This document shows positions 4,382 through 5,511 of a stretch of 5,511 nt of DNA, piece after piece. Both the position numbers and the translations under genes were made by a program. Origin of the DNA: Gammaproteobacteria bacterium (GTDB taxonomy: Bacteria; Pseudomonadota; Gammaproteobacteria; Pseudomonadales; Pseudohongiellaceae); contig JAESUV010000035.1 in assembly GCA_016762975.1 (NCBI GenBank), positions 1 to 5,511 of the forward strand. The letters are read 5' to 3'. How positions within the stretch are numbered: the stretch's first letter is position 1; every line of letters begins with the position of its first letter. Under the pieces are notes generated by a model. It did no database searches, was not told the DNA's origin, and was given only the letters and a program-made list of their open reading frames with translations.

Positions 4382-5511
4382 TGCCTCTGGGACAGATCTT
4401 CCTCGCATTATTTTTAGCACTGGAATCCCTGCATCTGGGGTTGTCTATGGAGCTAACAATTGTAATTTGGCTGGGAGCGAGTTTCAGCGCTCTCGGCGCA
4501 TTAAAGTTAGTACAGGTAGAACGGCCTACTTGGGGCCTAACTTTTGTCCTACTAGCAACCGGGGGCTTTCTTGGCAGCCAGGTTCTAGAGGACTGGGCAC
4601 TCGAAGGTTCTTGGGCGCAGACCAACGGCCTAGGTGCAGGTTTGGTGCTTAGTTTACTAATATACCAACTGTGGCTATTTGCTTCTGATGAGAAAAGCGA
4701 CGCTCATTCAGCACTGAATCGAAATTCTCAAACGATTCTTGTATTGGGTCTACTCCTCATTTTGCTCATTGCGCCTCAAGAACAAACAGTCGTACAAATG
4801 CTCGGCGTACCCGTTGCTCTGCTCACCATCGTCGCAATCTTACTCGCCAGCCTCACCCTGATGGCAGACCGTTGTGTCGGTTATTTGTTCTCGCGCCTTC
4901 TATTGTTGCTGCCTCTGTTGTTGATTGTGCCCCTGCTAGGCTTGCTCCTAGGTATTGGACAGGGACCAGTCATTGCTGCACTTGGAGACCTGTTTCCAAG
5001 TGGCAGCAGTTTTACGCCGACAGGATTCTCCCCGCGGCAGCAGCTACGCGCCTCGGCATTCCTACAACCCTCAAATCGCGCCGTTATGCGTGCAACAACC
5101 CAGGATCGTCCCAATCCGTATCTCGTAGGCAATCGACTCGTTGAGCTAGATGAAAATTTAGTTTGGTTGCCAGAAGAGCGGCCTCTAACAGCTCTTACAC
5201 TTTTAGACGCGGACATCGAAGAAACTGGCCAGCTACGCTTTGAGATGAACAACCATCAATTTCCAACGAATAACTTTACGCCGCAACGTATCGATATACA
5301 AAGCCTTGCCAGCAGCAACTTCGTATTCATGAGTCCCAGCACTAGCCATCTGATCGGACGCTTCGAGGCTCTTACGCGAAATGCGGCGGATGTCTGGTCC
5401 CCTGTTTATGACCGGGGCGCCGACAGACGCTGGGGGATTCAGACTAGCAACGACTCCATTCCTGATACATTCAATGAGATTAACTTACAATTGCCCTCAT
5501 TCTGGGATGCG
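4381..5511 (+). CDS. Multi-span membrane protein, probable transglutaminase-like (TgpA-type), 3' end missing
   Basis: The frame is open for 377 codons from the ATG at 4381 to the window edge. About seven hydrophobic segments fill residues 5-192 (roughly 5-22, 24-46, 52-68, 84-101, 117-132, 138-161, 171-192). They are followed by a soluble, probably periplasmic, part from about 194. That part includes LRASAFLQPSNRAVMRATT (222-240), PYLVGNRLVELDENLVWLP (246-264) and ending LQLPSFWDA. An N-terminal membrane bundle followed by an extracytoplasmic domain, directly after moxR and a DUF58 gene, matches the common MoxR-DUF58-transglutaminase (DUF3488/TgpA) arrangement. The Cys-His-Asp catalytic core would lie downstream of 5511, so the enzyme assignment rests on context and topology only. 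The one-base overlap with the DUF58 gene implies a shared operon and a matched amount of product. The alternative is a membrane protein of the same module without a transglutaminase domain. Confidence 0.7.
   Translation, partial: MPLGQIFLALFLALESLHLGLSMELTIVIWLGASFSALGALKLVQVERPTWGLTFVLLATGGFLGSQVLEDWALEGSWAQTNGLGAGLVLSLLIYQLWLFASDEKSDAHSALNRNSQTILVLGLLLILLIAPQEQTVVQMLGVPVALLTIVAILLASLTLMADRCVGYLFSRLLLLLPLLLIVPLLGLLLGIGQGPVIAALGDLFPSGSSFTPTGFSPRQQLRASAFLQPSNRAVMRATTQDRPNPYLVGNRLVELDENLVWLPEERPLTALTLLDADIEETGQLRFEMNNHQFPTNNFTPQRIDIQSLASSNFVFMSPSTSHLIGRFEALTRNAADVWSPVYDRGADRRWGIQTSNDSIPDTFNEINLQLPSFWDA

Noticed and set aside
4350..4652. Short reading frames on both strands over the DUF58/membrane-protein junction
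   Set aside because: They overlap the strongly supported TAATG-coupled genes, lack ribosome sites and have shadow-like composition.
4881..5252. 123-codon minus-strand reading frame
   Set aside because: It lies entirely within the membrane protein gene and is rich in Ser, Arg and Gly, as is typical of an antisense shadow. It has no ribosome site or recognisable domain.
1..5511. CRISPR array, tRNA or rRNA
   Set aside because: No regularly spaced repeats with unique spacers, and no tRNA-like or rRNA-like conserved segments, were seen on either strand.

Overview
The window looks like chromosomal DNA from a Gram-negative, probably marine or environmental gammaproteobacterium. The grounds are moderate GC, a periplasmic PQQ-dependent dehydrogenase, a PEP-CTERM (exosortase-sorted) surface protein, and a MoxR / DUF58 / multi-membrane-span gene trio. 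The taxonomic guess is soft: it rests on gene content and general sequence style, not on any search.

Layout. (1) 1-240, minus strand: signal peptide and N-terminus of a PQQ-dependent alcohol dehydrogenase, running off the left edge. (2) 241-626: intergenic. It holds the first copy (273-455) of an imperfect direct repeat of about 185 bp, then a good sigma-54 (RpoN) promoter at 572-588 with repeated TTTACAC motifs upstream. (3) 627-1379, plus strand: a secreted 250-residue protein with a thrombospondin-C-terminal-like beta-sandwich and a variant PEP-CTERM tail. (4) 1380-1855: a weak terminator-like hairpin, a stretch that may be a decayed gene, and the second repeat copy (1743-1936). (5) 1856-2845: MoxR-family AAA+ ATPase, whose start codon lies inside a 4 x 12-bp tandem repeat. 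(6) 2846-2968: a perfect 22-bp inverted repeat of the REP/RAYT or MITE kind, followed by a 13-bp tandem repeat. (7) 2969-4381: DUF58 membrane protein. (8) 4381-end: a membrane protein with about seven hydrophobic segments, overlapping the DUF58 stop by one base (TAATG). It is probably the transglutaminase-like third member of the MoxR/DUF58 module and is cut by the right edge.

How it fits together. MoxR and DUF58 proteins usually act as a pair in assembling or activating envelope proteins, and such a pair (mxaR/mxaS) is known from methanol dehydrogenase clusters. Here the pair lies near a divergently transcribed PQQ dehydrogenase. The most interesting structure is the large direct repeat. One copy sits upstream of the dehydrogenase and carries a decayed moxR 5' end. 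The other sits directly upstream of the real moxR. Between them is a self-contained sigma-54-driven PEP-CTERM cassette. The simplest reading is that the dehydrogenase and moxR once shared one divergent promoter region, which was duplicated when the PEP-CTERM cassette entered. Each flanking gene kept its own copy of a 35-bp block that is still identical in both repeats.
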